From Pseudomonadota bacterium (GTDB lineage: Bacteria; Campylobacterota; Campylobacteria; Campylobacterales; Sulfurospirillaceae): a stretch of DNA of 64,000 nt. Location of the stretch: contig JAGDMU010000006.1 of NCBI GenBank assembly GCA_017860615.1, positions 124,001-188,000 on the forward strand, given 5' to 3'. The notes under the pieces were generated by a model. The model saw nothing but the letters and a program-made list of their open reading frames with translations. It was not told where the DNA came from and made no database searches. Positions 27,044 through 37,005 of the stretch are shown here, one piece after another. How positions within the stretch are numbered: the first letter of the stretch is position 1; each line of letters starts with the position of its first letter. The position numbers and the translations under genes were made by a program.

Positions 27044-27796
27044 CTAATTTTTTTCCTTTTTTATCATTTCATACGCTTCATTAATCTCTTGAAGCTTAGC
27101 GGTCGCAGCATCAATGATATTTTGATCCTTACCCTGCCCCATAAGAATGTCGGGATGGTACTCTTTAACAAGGGCGCGATACTTCTTTTTTATGCTTTCC
27201 ATATCTTCGCTTGGCTCAACTCCTAAAATTGCATAGGCATTTTTTATTCCCATCTGCGCTTGTGAGGCTTTGTTAGCATAAAATTGTTCAAATGCAGCGA
27301 TAAGTCTTTCAAAATCTGACCGTTTGATTTCTAACGCATTGGCAATATCTTCGGTAATCATAAACTCCGCTTGCGAAAAGCTGTTGTCAATAAACGCAAG
27401 ATTGAGTAGGTACTCCATCACTTTGAGACGTTTGGTATAATCATTTTTAGTGAGTCGGAGATACTTTTGAGAGACAATCAGCGTGTTATCAAAGCTTTTT
27501 AGCTCTTTTTCGTAAATGCTTTTCAGTGTTTCACGTATACTTTCGCTCTCTTCAAACACACGTGCAATATCACTAAAAGTGTGCTTTAAAAGCTCTGCTT
27601 CCAGTTCGCACACTCTACCATCCGCTTTAGCCACTTTCGCCATAAGTGAGACCAAAAGTCCAGCTTCATGTTCAGCAAGATCTCCCCTGAGTGTCTGCTT
27701 TACATCCACATTAATATGCTGATACGCCTCAGTTTGATAGTTTTTTGTGAGGAAATAAAATATAATAATAACCACTGCAATAATGACATAGGTCAT
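27044..27796 (-). CDS. Membrane-anchored TerB / J-domain co-chaperone (DjlA-like)
   Basis: The 250-residue protein has an N-terminal membrane helix (about 2-18), a TerB-like acidic helical domain (about 40-150, with LLVSLMAKVAKADGRV) and a C-terminal J domain. The J domain contains AYAILGVEPSEDMESIKKKYRALVK-type helices and the HPD tripeptide in EYHPDILMGQG, which stimulates DnaK. This is the order found in DjlA. The start at 27796 has AAGGTG upstream; the 52 residues before it are not credible. It is upstream of the thioesterase gene. Confidence 0.85.
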   Translation of the reverse strand: MTYVIIAVVIIIFYFLTKNYQTEAYQHINVDVKQTLRGDLAEHEAGLLVSLMAKVAKADGRVCELEAELLKHTFSDIARVFEESESIRETLKSIYEKELKSFDNTLIVSQKYLRLTKNDYTKRLKVMEYLLNLAFIDNSFSQAEFMITEDIANALEIKRSDFERLIAAFEQFYANKASQAQMGIKNAYAILGVEPSEDMESIKKKYRALVKEYHPDILMGQGKDQNIIDAATAKLQEINEAYEMIKKEKN

Positions 27797-27872
27797 TTTT
27801 TCACCTTTGTATCTAAAGTTCAAATTGGGAAAATATGTTACAATCATTACACTAAAAATAAGGACAATTTTG

Positions 27873-29006
27873 ATGTTTAATTTTGATGAGATCGTCGATA
27901 GAACCAAAACGCCTTGCGAAAAATGGAACAAATATAAAGGAACTGATGTCATCCCTGCATGGGTTGCCGATATGGATTTTAAATCACCTCCTTGCGTTAT
28001 TGAAGCGCTTCAAAAAAGAGTCAATGAGGGTGTTTTTGGCTATACAGACATTGATGATGAGACGTATGATGCGATTATCGCTTTTCTCAAACGTCATTAC
28101 TATTGGGAGATTAAAAAAGAGTGGCTCGTCTTTACGCATGGTGTTGTCAGTAGCATGAATATTGCATGTCTAGCAAATGAAGGAGAAAGCGTTATGACAA
28201 CCACGCCTATTTATCCGCATTTTATCAAAGCACCTAAGCATGCCAATAAAGAAGTATTAGCCATTCGTATGAAAGAGGAAAACAACCGTTGGGTACTTGA
28301 TTTTCAAGCAATGGAAAAAGCGATAAAGCCTACATGTAAACTCTTTATGCTTTGCAATCCATATAACCCAGCAGGAACCGTTTTTAGCAAAGCGGAATTA
28401 GAGCAACTGGGTGCATTTTGTCTCAAACATGACCTTACGATCTGTTCGGATGAAATTCATGCTGATTTACTATTGAACCCAGAGGCAAAACATATTCCTA
28501 TCGCTTCCCTTAGTGAGTCCTTAGCACAAAAAAGTATTACGCTTATGGCACCAAGCAAAACCTTTAACATTGCAGGGCTTCAAGCTTCCTTTGCCATCAT
28601 CCCCAATGCGGATCTTCGTAAAAGCTTTAAAAAGACGATGGGCAGTATGGTCGGAGGTATCAATCTTTTGGGCATTACGGCACTCAAAGCCGCTTACCTT
28701 GAAGGCGATGCGTGGCTTAGCGAGTTACGTCTCTACTTAGCGGAAAATCTCAAAATGGTACAAGCCTTTGTGGCACACAATACAAAACTAAAGCTCTTAG
28801 ACCAAGAGGCAACATTTTTAGCGTGGATTGATGCATCGGCTCTTCATGTAGAAAGCCCTTATGAATTTTTCTTGCAATACGGTGTAGGTCTGAGTGATGG
28901 GGAACCTTTTGGCGACAAAAATTTTGTACGATTAAACTTTGGAACACAGAAAAGTGTTTTAGAAGCAATTTTAAATCGAATGCAAAAGGCGATGAATAGC
29001 TTATGA
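27873..29006 (+). CDS. PatB/MalY-type PLP C-S lyase
   Basis: This fold-type I PLP enzyme of 377 residues begins FNFDEIVDRTKTPCEKW and has VIPAWVADMDFKSPP and VFTHGVVSSMN. LCNPYNPAGTVF and the lysine motif MAPSKTFNIAGLQ follow; the lysine binds PLP (about residue 231). Relatives cleave cystathionine and related thioethers, or act as aminotransferases. The ATG at 27873 is preceded by AAGGA; the longer frame crosses the divergent gene's start. Its stop overlaps the start of the phosphoesterase gene (ATGA). Confidence 0.9.
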   Translation: MFNFDEIVDRTKTPCEKWNKYKGTDVIPAWVADMDFKSPPCVIEALQKRVNEGVFGYTDIDDETYDAIIAFLKRHYYWEIKKEWLVFTHGVVSSMNIACLANEGESVMTTTPIYPHFIKAPKHANKEVLAIRMKEENNRWVLDFQAMEKAIKPTCKLFMLCNPYNPAGTVFSKAELEQLGAFCLKHDLTICSDEIHADLLLNPEAKHIPIASLSESLAQKSITLMAPSKTFNIAGLQASFAIIPNADLRKSFKKTMGSMVGGINLLGITALKAAYLEGDAWLSELRLYLAENLKMVQAFVAHNTKLKLLDQEATFLAWIDASALHVESPYEFFLQYGVGLSDGEPFGDKNFVRLNFGTQKSVLEAILNRMQKAMNSL

Positions 29007-29881
29007 TAAAACATTTACTATTAGGGTTTTTAACAGCCCTAAGTCTCTATGGTGGTACGCATATCGTCATTCTTGGCGACCCTCATCTTCCAGGAAAGCA
29101 CCCCCAAATGAAAGAGCATGTTTTAGAACATATCAATCAATGGGAAAACGTGGATATGGTCGTAGCCATGGGTGATCTTTGCTCAAAAACAGGTACACAA
29201 GAAGAGTATGCTTATGTAAAAGCCTACTTTTCACAACTGACCAAACCTCTTTGGGTTATTACAGGAAACCATGATTTTATTTATTCTGATGAGTTAGATA
29301 GCAATGAAAAGCTCCAACACGCTCCTCGTGAGATTCAAGAAGCCAAACTAAAGCGCTTTCAAAATACATTTAATCTTCCAAAACTCTACTACAGCGTAGT
29401 TAAAGAGCCTTATCTGCTTCTTTTTCTCTCCGCGGACAATCCAGACCATCTGGCTGAGATCTCTTCTGAACAATTGACATGGATTGAGCATGAACTTAAA
29501 ATGCACTCCAAAATGCCCACCATTGTTTTTTTCCATGCACCCTTAGAGAACACCTTGGAGACGTATAACCGTTGGGTGAATACTCCCAATTTTGTCGCTC
29601 AACCCAAAAAGAAAATTCATGAACTGCTTCAAGCCAACCCTCAACTCTTTTTATGGGTCAGTGGACATACACACACATCTGCTAAAGAACCTAGTTTTGC
29701 CTCAAAGATTAATCAGTACGAACATGTCACCAACATCCACAACAGTGACATGAACAAAGAGGTCATTTGGACAAATTCGCTGTTTTTAGAGGAAAATCAT
29801 GTTACGATAAAGACATACGATCATAGCCAACGAGAATGGCTTGATGCGCTTGAGCGTCATATTGCTGTACCAAAATTTTAG
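29003..29881 (+). CDS. Exported calcineurin-like metallophosphoesterase
   Basis: The 292-residue protein has a signal peptide (about 1-17) and the metal-binding motifs of calcineurin-like phosphoesterases: GDPHLPG (about 25-31), GDLCSKTG (about 56), GNHDF (about 91), a lone histidine in FFHAPLE and GHTHTS (about 223). These coordinate two metal ions. The substrate could be a nucleotide or another phosphoester, and the active site faces the periplasm if the signal peptide is real. It overlaps the C-S lyase gene by four bases. Confidence 0.87.
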   Translation: MIKHLLLGFLTALSLYGGTHIVILGDPHLPGKHPQMKEHVLEHINQWENVDMVVAMGDLCSKTGTQEEYAYVKAYFSQLTKPLWVITGNHDFIYSDELDSNEKLQHAPREIQEAKLKRFQNTFNLPKLYYSVVKEPYLLLFLSADNPDHLAEISSEQLTWIEHELKMHSKMPTIVFFHAPLENTLETYNRWVNTPNFVAQPKKKIHELLQANPQLFLWVSGHTHTSAKEPSFASKINQYEHVTNIHNSDMNKEVIWTNSLFLEENHVTIKTYDHSQREWLDALERHIAVPKF

Positions 29882-29923
29882 GTAAAAATAGTTAATATGC
29901 CGCACATTTTTATGAGGATTTGA

Positions 29924-30544
29924 ATGAGACAGTACCTATTTGCCTTATGCGCATGCTTGTTTTTGTTAAGCGGTTGCGCTCAAAAAGAGTTTACACAAAA
30001 TGCTCCTGAGCTGCCGCAAGTCAAAGACGATACTCCTAAACGTCAAGAAATCATCAAAAATGCACTCAAACACCAAGGTAAAAAAGATGGCGGAGACTGC
30101 TCAGGCTTTGTAAGCCTTGTCAATAAAGAGAGCATCGAACCCTATTTTACAACAGCAGAATTGAATGGTTATTTTGAGGATGCAAGACGTTCTCTTGCCA
30201 TTTACAATCTTTTAGAAGATCAAAACCGTCTCTACCAAGAAAAGCCCAAAGTTGGAGACTTGATCTTTTTTGCAAACACCGTAAAACGATATGCCAAAGC
30301 AAAAAAAAGCATTGACAATATCACTCATATTGGTATCATTACTAAAATTGATCCTGATGAAACCATCTATTTTATTCACCACACCAAAGGAAAAAATTTG
30401 ATTAGCCAGATGAATCTTAACTATCCAACTGTTGCGATGTATGACAATAAAGCGGTCAACTCCTATATGGAAAAATGTCCTAAAAATGAGGGGCATCAAT
30501 GTTTAGCCCCTGCTTATTTTAGTGCTTATGGGAAAATCAAATGA
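29924..30544 (+). CDS. NlpC/P60-type lipoprotein 1
   Basis: A 206-residue lipoprotein with a signal peptide and lipobox LLSGC (cysteine about residue 18). The NlpC/P60 core has the nucleophile in GGDCSGFVSLVN (about residue 59), the histidine in NITHIGII (about 140) and a third polar residue in the IHHTKG region. NlpC/P60 hydrolases cleave peptide bonds in peptidoglycan stems. It is a close paralogue of the next gene, which starts inside its stop codon (ATGA), indicating tandem duplication. Confidence 0.8.
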   Translation: MRQYLFALCACLFLLSGCAQKEFTQNAPELPQVKDDTPKRQEIIKNALKHQGKKDGGDCSGFVSLVNKESIEPYFTTAELNGYFEDARRSLAIYNLLEDQNRLYQEKPKVGDLIFFANTVKRYAKAKKSIDNITHIGIITKIDPDETIYFIHHTKGKNLISQMNLNYPTVAMYDNKAVNSYMEKCPKNEGHQCLAPAYFSAYGKIK

Positions 30545-31305
30545 GACTTATTTCATGTAGTTTAATCGCTTTGTTATTATGTGGGTGCGCACCCAAAAGT
30601 GTGGAAGTCTCTCCTGCGGTTGCGGGGATGCAACAAGAACTTGCAGAGCCTAAGATATACCTTGAAGAGAAGCCAACCAAAGATTTTTTTCTTAAAAAAG
30701 AACGTGAAAGCTTTGACTTACGCTCAGTACCAGAACTCTCCAAACGTGAATCCATTGTTGAAAATGCGATGATGTATCTTGGAAAACGAGATGGAGGGGA
30801 TTGTTCAGGATTTGTCAATCTGGTAAATTTTAAATCAGGACTACCGTTTTATGACAATAAAGAGCTCAGTCAAAGCTATGACAATGCTCGAAAATCTCGC
30901 GCAATGTTCAACCTGATGTCAAAAAAAGGCAAAGCGTTTGAAGCAAAACTCCCTAATATTGGAGACCTTGTCTTTTTTGAAAACACTGAACGCAGACCTG
31001 CTGTAAAAACACAAAAAACAAAAGGTAAAGAGAAATCACCTGCAAAACAGCCTGTAGTTAACGTTGCTGAAAACATCACCCATGTGGGCATTGTCACAAA
31101 AGTAGAAGTAGATGGAACGGTTGAATTTATCCACCATTCTAATGGCAAAAATATCTTGGACTATATGAACTTCACCTACCCTATGCTCACGCATAAAGAT
31201 GGCAAAAAAATCAACACGTATATGAAACGCTGCCCTTCTAAAGGTGGAGCTGCTCAACCTCAATGTATGAATATCGCCTTTTTTGTGGCATATGGAACAT
31301 TTTGA
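30541..31305 (+). CDS. NlpC/P60-type lipoprotein 2
   Basis: A 254-residue paralogue of the preceding protein. It has the lipobox LLCGC (cysteine about residue 16), the GGDCSGFVNLVN nucleophile motif (about 93) and NITHVGIVTKV with the histidine. It is longer because of an extra N-terminal stretch and a Lys-rich insertion (residues about 157-170, KTQKTKGKEK) before the histidine block. The two proteins may act as a pair. The periplasmic peptidoglycan role is inferred from the family. Confidence 0.8.
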   Translation: MRLISCSLIALLLCGCAPKSVEVSPAVAGMQQELAEPKIYLEEKPTKDFFLKKERESFDLRSVPELSKRESIVENAMMYLGKRDGGDCSGFVNLVNFKSGLPFYDNKELSQSYDNARKSRAMFNLMSKKGKAFEAKLPNIGDLVFFENTERRPAVKTQKTKGKEKSPAKQPVVNVAENITHVGIVTKVEVDGTVEFIHHSNGKNILDYMNFTYPMLTHKDGKKINTYMKRCPSKGGAAQPQCMNIAFFVAYGTF

Positions 31306-31532
31306 TTTTACACACAATCCAAGCAAAGCTTGAATTGCGAGATAGCACTAAAGCTAACCAATAAATTGGCAGAAAAAGAGAGTTAAATTGGCAAGAAGTA
31401 AAAGCACCAAGGGTGCGTGGGCATTCCGCCGAGGAAAACTCAGCGTTAGCGTAGCTTTTAGAGCTTTGCATTAAAAGCGTATTAAGAATTCTTGTAGTAA
31501 GGAAGAGGTGCTTTCGCACCTCTTGAAATTTT
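31306..31532. other. 227-bp intergenic stretch with inverted repeats, no gene
   Basis: Between the convergent lipoprotein-2 and purL genes no credible reading frame occurs. An imperfect palindrome (CAATCCAAGC, 3-base loop, GCTTGAATTG; near 31317-31339) lies at the left and a perfect 9-bp hairpin at the right. The middle contains several short repeats (AAATTGGC twice; TAGCTTTTAGAGCTTTGC). It resembles spacer or dispersed-repeat sequence, but this cannot be settled here. No RNA gene is recognised. Confidence 0.4.
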
Positions 31533-31534
31533 TT
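31503..31534. terminator. hairpin between lipoprotein genes and purL
   Basis: A perfect 9-bp stem (AAGAGGTGC with GCACCTCTT) and 4-base loop. On the plus strand T6 follows four bases later. On the minus strand it begins nine bases after the purL stop and the loop reads GAAA, a stable tetraloop, but no U-run follows. Confidence 0.7.
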
Positions 31535-33734
31535 AGATGTCTTGCTCAATAACTTCAGCAAAACGGTTGAAATAACGCTCTTTAATGGCTTCAACAGATT
31601 TTGAAATATCATTACACGTCAAATTTACTCCACCAACCATACCAATTTTAACAACGCTGATACCGATCTCTCTAGCCATTGCTTCAAAACCAGATTCATT
31701 GTTGACTTCAATGATAGCACGTGAGAAACTCTCTGCAAAAATATCTCTTACATCATTAAGGGCAATACTTGCCGTAACACCCTTGCCACTTTTAGCTGCC
31801 ATTTTAGCCAGAGCAATAGCGATACCACCCACATTGACATCTTTAGCAGCGCTCACGTAGCCTTTTTTATTTGCTTCAATCACAAGTTCCCATAGTTTAA
31901 GCTCTTTGTCATAATCAAGAGGAGCCAGGGTACCTTCAACTTTGCCAAACAGCTCTTTCATATACAAGCTACCACCAAAGTCACTTTTGGTCTCACCAAT
32001 AAGATAAAGGCTCGCGTCCTCATTTTGGAAACTTGATGGAAGTGTTTTGTTTGCATCATCATTCAAACCTACCATCACGATGGCAGGTGTTGGGAAAACG
32101 CCAATGCCATTGGTCTCATTGTAAAGAGATACGTTACCACTGACAACAGGTGTGTTTAGTTTTGCACATGCCTCTTTGATGCCGTAACAGCCCTCTGCAA
32201 ACTGCCACATAACTTCTGGGTTTTCAGGATTGCCGTAGTTTAGACAGTCTGTAATAGCAAGAGGTCTAGCACCACTCATCGCAACGTTTCTTCCACTCTC
32301 AGCAACTGCCGCAGCAGCGCCCATTTTAGGGTCGATGTAGTTATAACGTGGGTTACAGTCGCTACTCATTGAAAGTGCTTTACCGTTTTCTTTGATGCGA
32401 ATCACACTTGCATCAAGGCTACCAGGGGCTTTAATCGTATTGGTTTGAACGGTTGAATCGTATTGGTCAAAAATCCATGATTTATCACTGACTTCGACGG
32501 AATTTAAAAGTGTATCGAACGCTTTTTGGTTATCCACTTTTGCAAAATCGTTAATCGTTGTGTTTTTAATAGAAGCTAAGTACGCTGGCTCTTTTGTTGG
32601 TCTATCGTAAATTGGTGCTTGCTCGCTCACAGGTTGTACTGGCATATCCGCCACTCTCTCACCATGCCAGAAGAGTTCCATATTGCCCGTTGCGGTTACT
32701 TCCCCGATGATTTCAGCGTTGAGATCCCATTTTCTAAAGATGTCAACCACTTTATCTTCATACCCTTTTTTAGCACAGATGAGCATACGTTCCTGTGATT
32801 CTGAGAGCATAAATTCAAACGGTTGCATACCCTCTTCACGTGCAGGAACTTTGTCTAAGTGCATGATCATACCGCTACCACTACGTCCTGCCATCTCAAA
32901 TGAACTCGATGTCAAGCCCGCAGCACCCATATCTTGGATACCTACGATATAGTCTGTTTTAAAGAGCTCTAAACATGCTTCAAGTAAAAGTTTTTCAGCA
33001 AATGGATCGCCTACTTGTACGGTTGGACGTAGGCTTTTGTTGGCTTCGGTAAAACTATCACTTGCCATAACAGCACCACCAAGACCATCACGACCTGTTT
33101 TAGAACCAACATACACAACAGGATTGCCGATGCCTTCAGCTCTGCCGTAAAAAATTTCATCACTTTTTGCAAGACCAAGTGTAAACGCATTAACCAAAAT
33201 GTTACCATTATAGCTCTCATCAAAGAAAGTCTCTCCACCGATGGTTGGAACACCCATACAGTTACCGTATCCACCGATGCCCGCAACAACACCACGTACA
33301 AGGTAACGTTGATGATGGGAAGTATCGTCATTGTTGGTAACATTACCAAAACGAAGCGAGTTCATGTTTGCAACAGGGCGAGCACCCATGGTAAAGACGT
33401 CTCTTAAAATGCCGCCAACACCTGTTGCCGCACCTTGATAAGGCTCGATAAAACTTGGGTGGTTATGAGACTCCATCTTAAAGACGGCTGCCATACCATC
33501 GCCGACATCAATAACACCTGCATTTTCACCTGGTCCTTGAATAACCCATGGTGCTTTGGTTGGAAAACCATTCAGATATTTTTTACTGGATTTGTAAGAG
33601 CAGTGCTCACTCCACATGGATGAGAAGATACCGATCTCTAGCATATTAGGCTCACGTCCTAAAATGTTCAAAATATTTTCATATTCGTCTTTGGTTAACT
33701 TATGTTTTTTTAACACTGCGTCTAAATTTTCCAT
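31533..33734 (-). CDS. purL: Phosphoribosylformylglycinamidine synthase subunit PurL
   Basis: PurL (733 residues, small type) makes FGAM from FGAR in purine synthesis and needs separate PurQ and PurS subunits, which are not nearby. The N-terminus LTKDEYENI and [16 protein letters not shown], the ATP-binding [10 protein letters not shown] and [24 protein letters not shown], and [11 protein letters not shown] are all present. The length and architecture fit. purH is about 8 kb away on the same strand, so this is not a contiguous pur operon. Confidence 0.97.
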   Translation of the reverse strand: MENLDAVLKKHKLTKDEYENILNILGREPNMLEIGIFSSMWSEHCSYKSSKKYLNGFPTKAPWVIQGPGENAGVIDVGDGMAAVFKMESHNHPSFIEPYQGAATGVGGILRDVFTMGARPVANMNSLRFGNVTNNDDTSHHQRYLVRGVVAGIGGYGNCMGVPTIGGETFFDESYNGNILVNAFTLGLAKSDEIFYGRAEGIGNPVVYVGSKTGRDGLGGAVMASDSFTEANKSLRPTVQVGDPFAEKLLLEACLELFKTDYIVGIQDMGAAGLTSSSFEMAGRSGSGMIMHLDKVPAREEGMQPFEFMLSESQERMLICAKKGYEDKVVDIFRKWDLNAEIIGEVTATGNMELFWHGERVADMPVQPVSEQAPIYDRPTKEPAYLASIKNTTINDFAKVDNQKAFDTLLNSVEVSDKSWIFDQYDSTVQTNTIKAPGSLDASVIRIKENGKALSMSSDCNPRYNYIDPKMGAAAAVAESGRNVAMSGARPLAITDCLNYGNPENPEVMWQFAEGCYGIKEACAKLNTPVVSGNVSLYNETNGIGVFPTPAIVMVGLNDDANKTLPSSFQNEDASLYLIGETKSDFGGSLYMKELFGKVEGTLAPLDYDKELKLWELVIEANKKGYVSAAKDVNVGGIAIALAKMAAKSGKGVTASIALNDVRDIFAESFSRAIIEVNNESGFEAMAREIGISVVKIGMVGGVNLTCNDISKSVEAIKERYFNRFAEVIEQDI

Positions 33735-33796
33735 GGATTGTTCGCCCTATGTGATGTAATTAAAATGGGCTTATTGTACAAAAAAGGAGCTAAAAG

Positions 33797-35683
33797 TTAG
33801 TTTTGACGAAACGTTGCCTCTAAAACTTCGGCACTAAGAGGTTTTGCGAAAAGATAGCCTTGCATACTATCACACCTATTTTCAATCAAAAATGCTTTTT
33901 GCTCTTCTGTCTCAACGCCTTCGGCGAGGACTTCAAGCTCTAATGTTTTTCCCAAAGCAATAATGGCTTTTGAAATCGCTTGATCATCGGTATCGTGTGG
34001 TAAATCTCTAATGAAAGAGCGATCAATTTTGAGTTTATGCAATGGTAACTGTTTAAGATAGCTAAGCGACGAATAGCCTGTTCCAAAATCATCAATCGAG
34101 ATTTTATAGCCTAAGTTTTCCAGCTTTTGTAACGTTTTAGAGACTTGATCGGGGTTATTCATAAAACAACTCTCTGTTACTTCGAGTTCAATTCTTTGTG
34201 CATTTATACCGATTTCTTGGCGTATAACCTCTATGGATTCCACAAAATTTTCCTCTTCAATTTGAACACTAGAGATATTAATTGCCATCACACCATCAAA
34301 GAAAGCTTGTTCATCCCATTTTTTCATTTGCATTAACGATTTTTTAAACACCAATAGACCAAGAGAAATAATCAACCTCGTCTCCTCAGCTCTACCAATA
34401 AAATTATTGGGAGGTATTATCCCTTCAACGGGATGCTGCCATCTTACAAGTGCTTCTAAGCCTATCATTCGATTGGTATGAAGATTGATCTGTGGCTGAT
34501 AATAAACGACAAACTCGTCATTTTCAATAGCATGTTTGAGTTCATTATCAAGCTTCGATATATTTAGAAGTTGTTCTGTCATAGAAGGAGTGTAATAAAC
34601 ATAGCTTTTTTGGAGGCTATTTTTAGCTTCATACATAGCAGTATCGGCATTTTTGAAGAGTGTCTCAAAACTGCTGCCATCTTTTGGAGAACATGTCACA
34701 CCCATACTTGCATTGAGCCTAAACTGCTCATTTCCAATTTCTATAGGGATTTCTAAACTCTGGATAAGTCTATTACATAATGCCTCTACATGTAAATGTT
34801 CACGCGTTAAAATCACAAACTCGTCACCCCCTACACGCGCAATAAAATCAGACTCTTGAAGTGAAGATTTAAGGCGCTCTGCAACCACTTGAATTACTTT
34901 ATCTCCCGTGGTATGTCCATACATATCATTGATTGTTTTAAAGCGATCTAAGTCTAAAAATAAGAAGCATAATGTTGGTTCCTCAATCAGGCGCTTTTCA
35001 AGTTCTTGTTTCAGGTAAACGCGATTAGGTAATTTAGTAAGAGGGTCATTGAGCGCTAAAAAGAGCATCTCTTTTTGAGCATTCTTACGACTACTAATAT
35101 CTCGATGTGTTCCCGCCAGCCTTAGAGGATCACCCGTTTTTTCATCACGTTCAACCACAGCACCCGAGCCTTCAATCCACACCCAGTGCCCATCACGATG
35201 TCGCATACGAAACTCAATGACATAGGGCAAATTGTGTTTTATGGTATTTTCAACTGCATTTTTTGCAATAAGGCGATCTTCAGGATGAATGCGCTCCGTC
35301 CAATCTGTATCCAGTTCATCAATATCGTTACGTTTTAAACCTAAAAAAGAGAGCCAAATATCATTGACCACATGCTTATGATTGACATAATCCCAATCCC
35401 AATAGCCAAGATTAGCCCCTTGTATAACATACTCTAAACGTTGTTTATGTTCTTTGAGCTTCTTTTGCATTGAGACAATTTGGAGAATTTTTGCTTTAAT
35501 CAACCCATAAAGTAGTAAGGAGGTTACAACAACAAAAAAAAGTCCTTTGTAGGTCTGCATTGCTGTTACTAACGCAACATTATCTACAAAATATTCTACA
35601 ACATGATCTGAAAAGAGTATCCATAGCGTTGCAAAAAGAGCATAAATAAGCACTATTCGTAATGGACTTATGCTAACGCGCAT
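33797..35683 (-). CDS. Membrane PAS-GGDEF-EAL cyclic-di-GMP protein
   Basis: The 628-residue protein has two N-terminal membrane helices (about 8-28, 45-65), a PAS/PAC region (VIQGANLGYWDWD, FRMRHRDGHWVWIEGSG), a GGDEF domain with intact RVGGDEFVIL and an EAL domain. The EAL domain has LEALVRWQHP, ELEVTESCFM and IDDFGTGYSSL with KIDRSFI. Both catalytic motifs look complete, so it may make and degrade c-di-GMP. The ATG at 35683 has AGGAGTG upstream; the ATG at 35743 lacks a ribosome site. Confidence 0.92.
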   Translation of the reverse strand: MRVSISPLRIVLIYALFATLWILFSDHVVEYFVDNVALVTAMQTYKGLFFVVVTSLLLYGLIKAKILQIVSMQKKLKEHKQRLEYVIQGANLGYWDWDYVNHKHVVNDIWLSFLGLKRNDIDELDTDWTERIHPEDRLIAKNAVENTIKHNLPYVIEFRMRHRDGHWVWIEGSGAVVERDEKTGDPLRLAGTHRDISSRKNAQKEMLFLALNDPLTKLPNRVYLKQELEKRLIEEPTLCFLFLDLDRFKTINDMYGHTTGDKVIQVVAERLKSSLQESDFIARVGGDEFVILTREHLHVEALCNRLIQSLEIPIEIGNEQFRLNASMGVTCSPKDGSSFETLFKNADTAMYEAKNSLQKSYVYYTPSMTEQLLNISKLDNELKHAIENDEFVVYYQPQINLHTNRMIGLEALVRWQHPVEGIIPPNNFIGRAEETRLIISLGLLVFKKSLMQMKKWDEQAFFDGVMAINISSVQIEEENFVESIEVIRQEIGINAQRIELEVTESCFMNNPDQVSKTLQKLENLGYKISIDDFGTGYSSLSYLKQLPLHKLKIDRSFIRDLPHDTDDQAISKAIIALGKTLELEVLAEGVETEEQKAFLIENRCDSMQGYLFAKPLSAEVLEATFRQN

Positions 35684-35809
35684 CGATTCACTCCTGCTGA
35701 TCGGTTTTTGGTTGAAGTCCATTATACTGTACGTTTGTGACATTTATACTATTTTGATAAAAATTCAGCTAAAATCCAACTTCAATTTAACTTCGAGGCG
35801 GTACCTTTT

Positions 35810-36235
35810 ATGTTTGGAATGGGAATAGGAGAAATCCTTGTTATAGCCATCATTGCTATTATTTTCTTAGGGCCAGAAAAACTTCCTGATGCGATGGTCA
35901 AAGGTGCAAAATTTTTCAAATCATTTAAAAACAGCATCAACGACGTCAAAAGTAGCTTTGAGCAAGAGATGAAAATCCAAGAGCTTAAAGATGAAGCACT
36001 TACTTATAAGAAAAAACTCGATGAAGCAGCCACCAGTGCGCGAAAAATCATTACCTTTGATGAACTTGAAGAGATTAAAAAAACAACTCAAGGGGTTAAT
36101 GACTCTTTAAAAGAACTGGAAAATAGTGTTAAAGAAAGTGCAACGCTTGATGCACCATCTTCTGCAGCGCCAGAACCGATCCCAGTTCAAGTAATTGAGA
36201 CACCTAAAGAGACAAAAAAAGAGGAAAATGTATAA
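35810..36235 (+). CDS. tatB: Sec-independent protein translocase TatB
   Basis: A 141-residue protein with an N-terminal membrane helix (about 5-22), the FLGPEKLPD motif and an amphipathic helix (about 28-60), typical of TatB. The C-terminal half is a charged coiled coil. Together with TatC it recognises twin-arginine signal peptides, which periplasmic molybdenum and Fe-S enzymes use. The stop shares a base with the tatC start (TAATG). tatA is not in the window. Confidence 0.92.
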   Translation: MFGMGIGEILVIAIIAIIFLGPEKLPDAMVKGAKFFKSFKNSINDVKSSFEQEMKIQELKDEALTYKKKLDEAATSARKIITFDELEEIKKTTQGVNDSLKELENSVKESATLDAPSSAAPEPIPVQVIETPKETKKEENV

Positions 36236-37002
36236 TGTTTGATGAGTTAAAACCCCATTTAGCAGAACTTCGTAAAAGACTTTCCGTTTCGCTAATCGTC
36301 ATTCTTGTAATGTTTCTTATCTGCTTCGCTTTTTGGCAACCTATTTTGGCATGGATGATCGCGCCTCTAAAGGCTGTTTTACCACAGGGTAGCAATGTAA
36401 TTTTTACTGGCGTTCAAGAGCCTTTCTTTACGGCTATGAAAGTCGCCTTTTTTGCAGGATTTATTCTTTCTTTACCTGTGATTTTTTGGCAATTTTGGCT
36501 TTTTGTTGCGCCTGGTCTTTATGATAATGAAAAAAAACTGGTCGTTCCTTTTGTAGCTGCTGCTACCATGATGTTCCTCATAGGTGCATCTTTTTGTTAT
36601 TATGTTGTTGTACCACTTGCCTTTGAATTTTTAGTCGCTTTTGGTAGTGCCCTCTTTACAGCACTTCCTAGCATTGGCGAATATGTGGGCTTCTTTACAA
36701 AATTTTTAGTAGGATTTGGACTCTCTTTTGAGATGCCCGTTATCATCTTTTTCTTCGCTAAATTGGGGCTTGTTGATGATAAAGGCTTAAAAGACTTTTT
36801 CCGATATGCTATTGTTATTATCTTCATCGCTGCGGGTATTTTAACGCCTCCAGATATCCTTTCACAATTTTTAATGGCTGGACCACTAATCCTCTTGTAC
36901 GGTATCTCTATTCTCGTTGCAAAAGCAGTGAATCCTTATGTTGCACCTGAAGAAGATAATGAAACCACTGAAGAAAACAGTGAACCAAAGAACGAGGAAT
37001 AG
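36235..37002 (+). CDS. tatC: Sec-independent protein translocase TatC
   Basis: TatC (255 residues) has six membrane helices and begins DELKPHLAELRKRL, the cytoplasmic N-terminal motif that binds the twin-arginine signal. GVQEPFFTAMKVAFFAGF is the conserved first periplasmic-to-helix-two region, and ILTPPDILSQFLMAGPLILLYGISI is near helices five and six. The acidic C-terminal tail ends in a TAG stop three bases before the queA start, so tatB, tatC and queA form an operon. Confidence 0.96.
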   Translation: MFDELKPHLAELRKRLSVSLIVILVMFLICFAFWQPILAWMIAPLKAVLPQGSNVIFTGVQEPFFTAMKVAFFAGFILSLPVIFWQFWLFVAPGLYDNEKKLVVPFVAAATMMFLIGASFCYYVVVPLAFEFLVAFGSALFTALPSIGEYVGFFTKFLVGFGLSFEMPVIIFFFAKLGLVDDKGLKDFFRYAIVIIFIAAGILTPPDILSQFLMAGPLILLYGISILVAKAVNPYVAPEEDNETTEENSEPKNEE

Positions 37003-37005
37003 ACC

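Noticed and set aside
31238-31612. 124-codon minus-strand frame across the end of purL and the adjacent spacer
   Set aside because: It overlaps purL and lipoprotein 2 in other frames and lacks a ribosome site; only the spacer is of interest.
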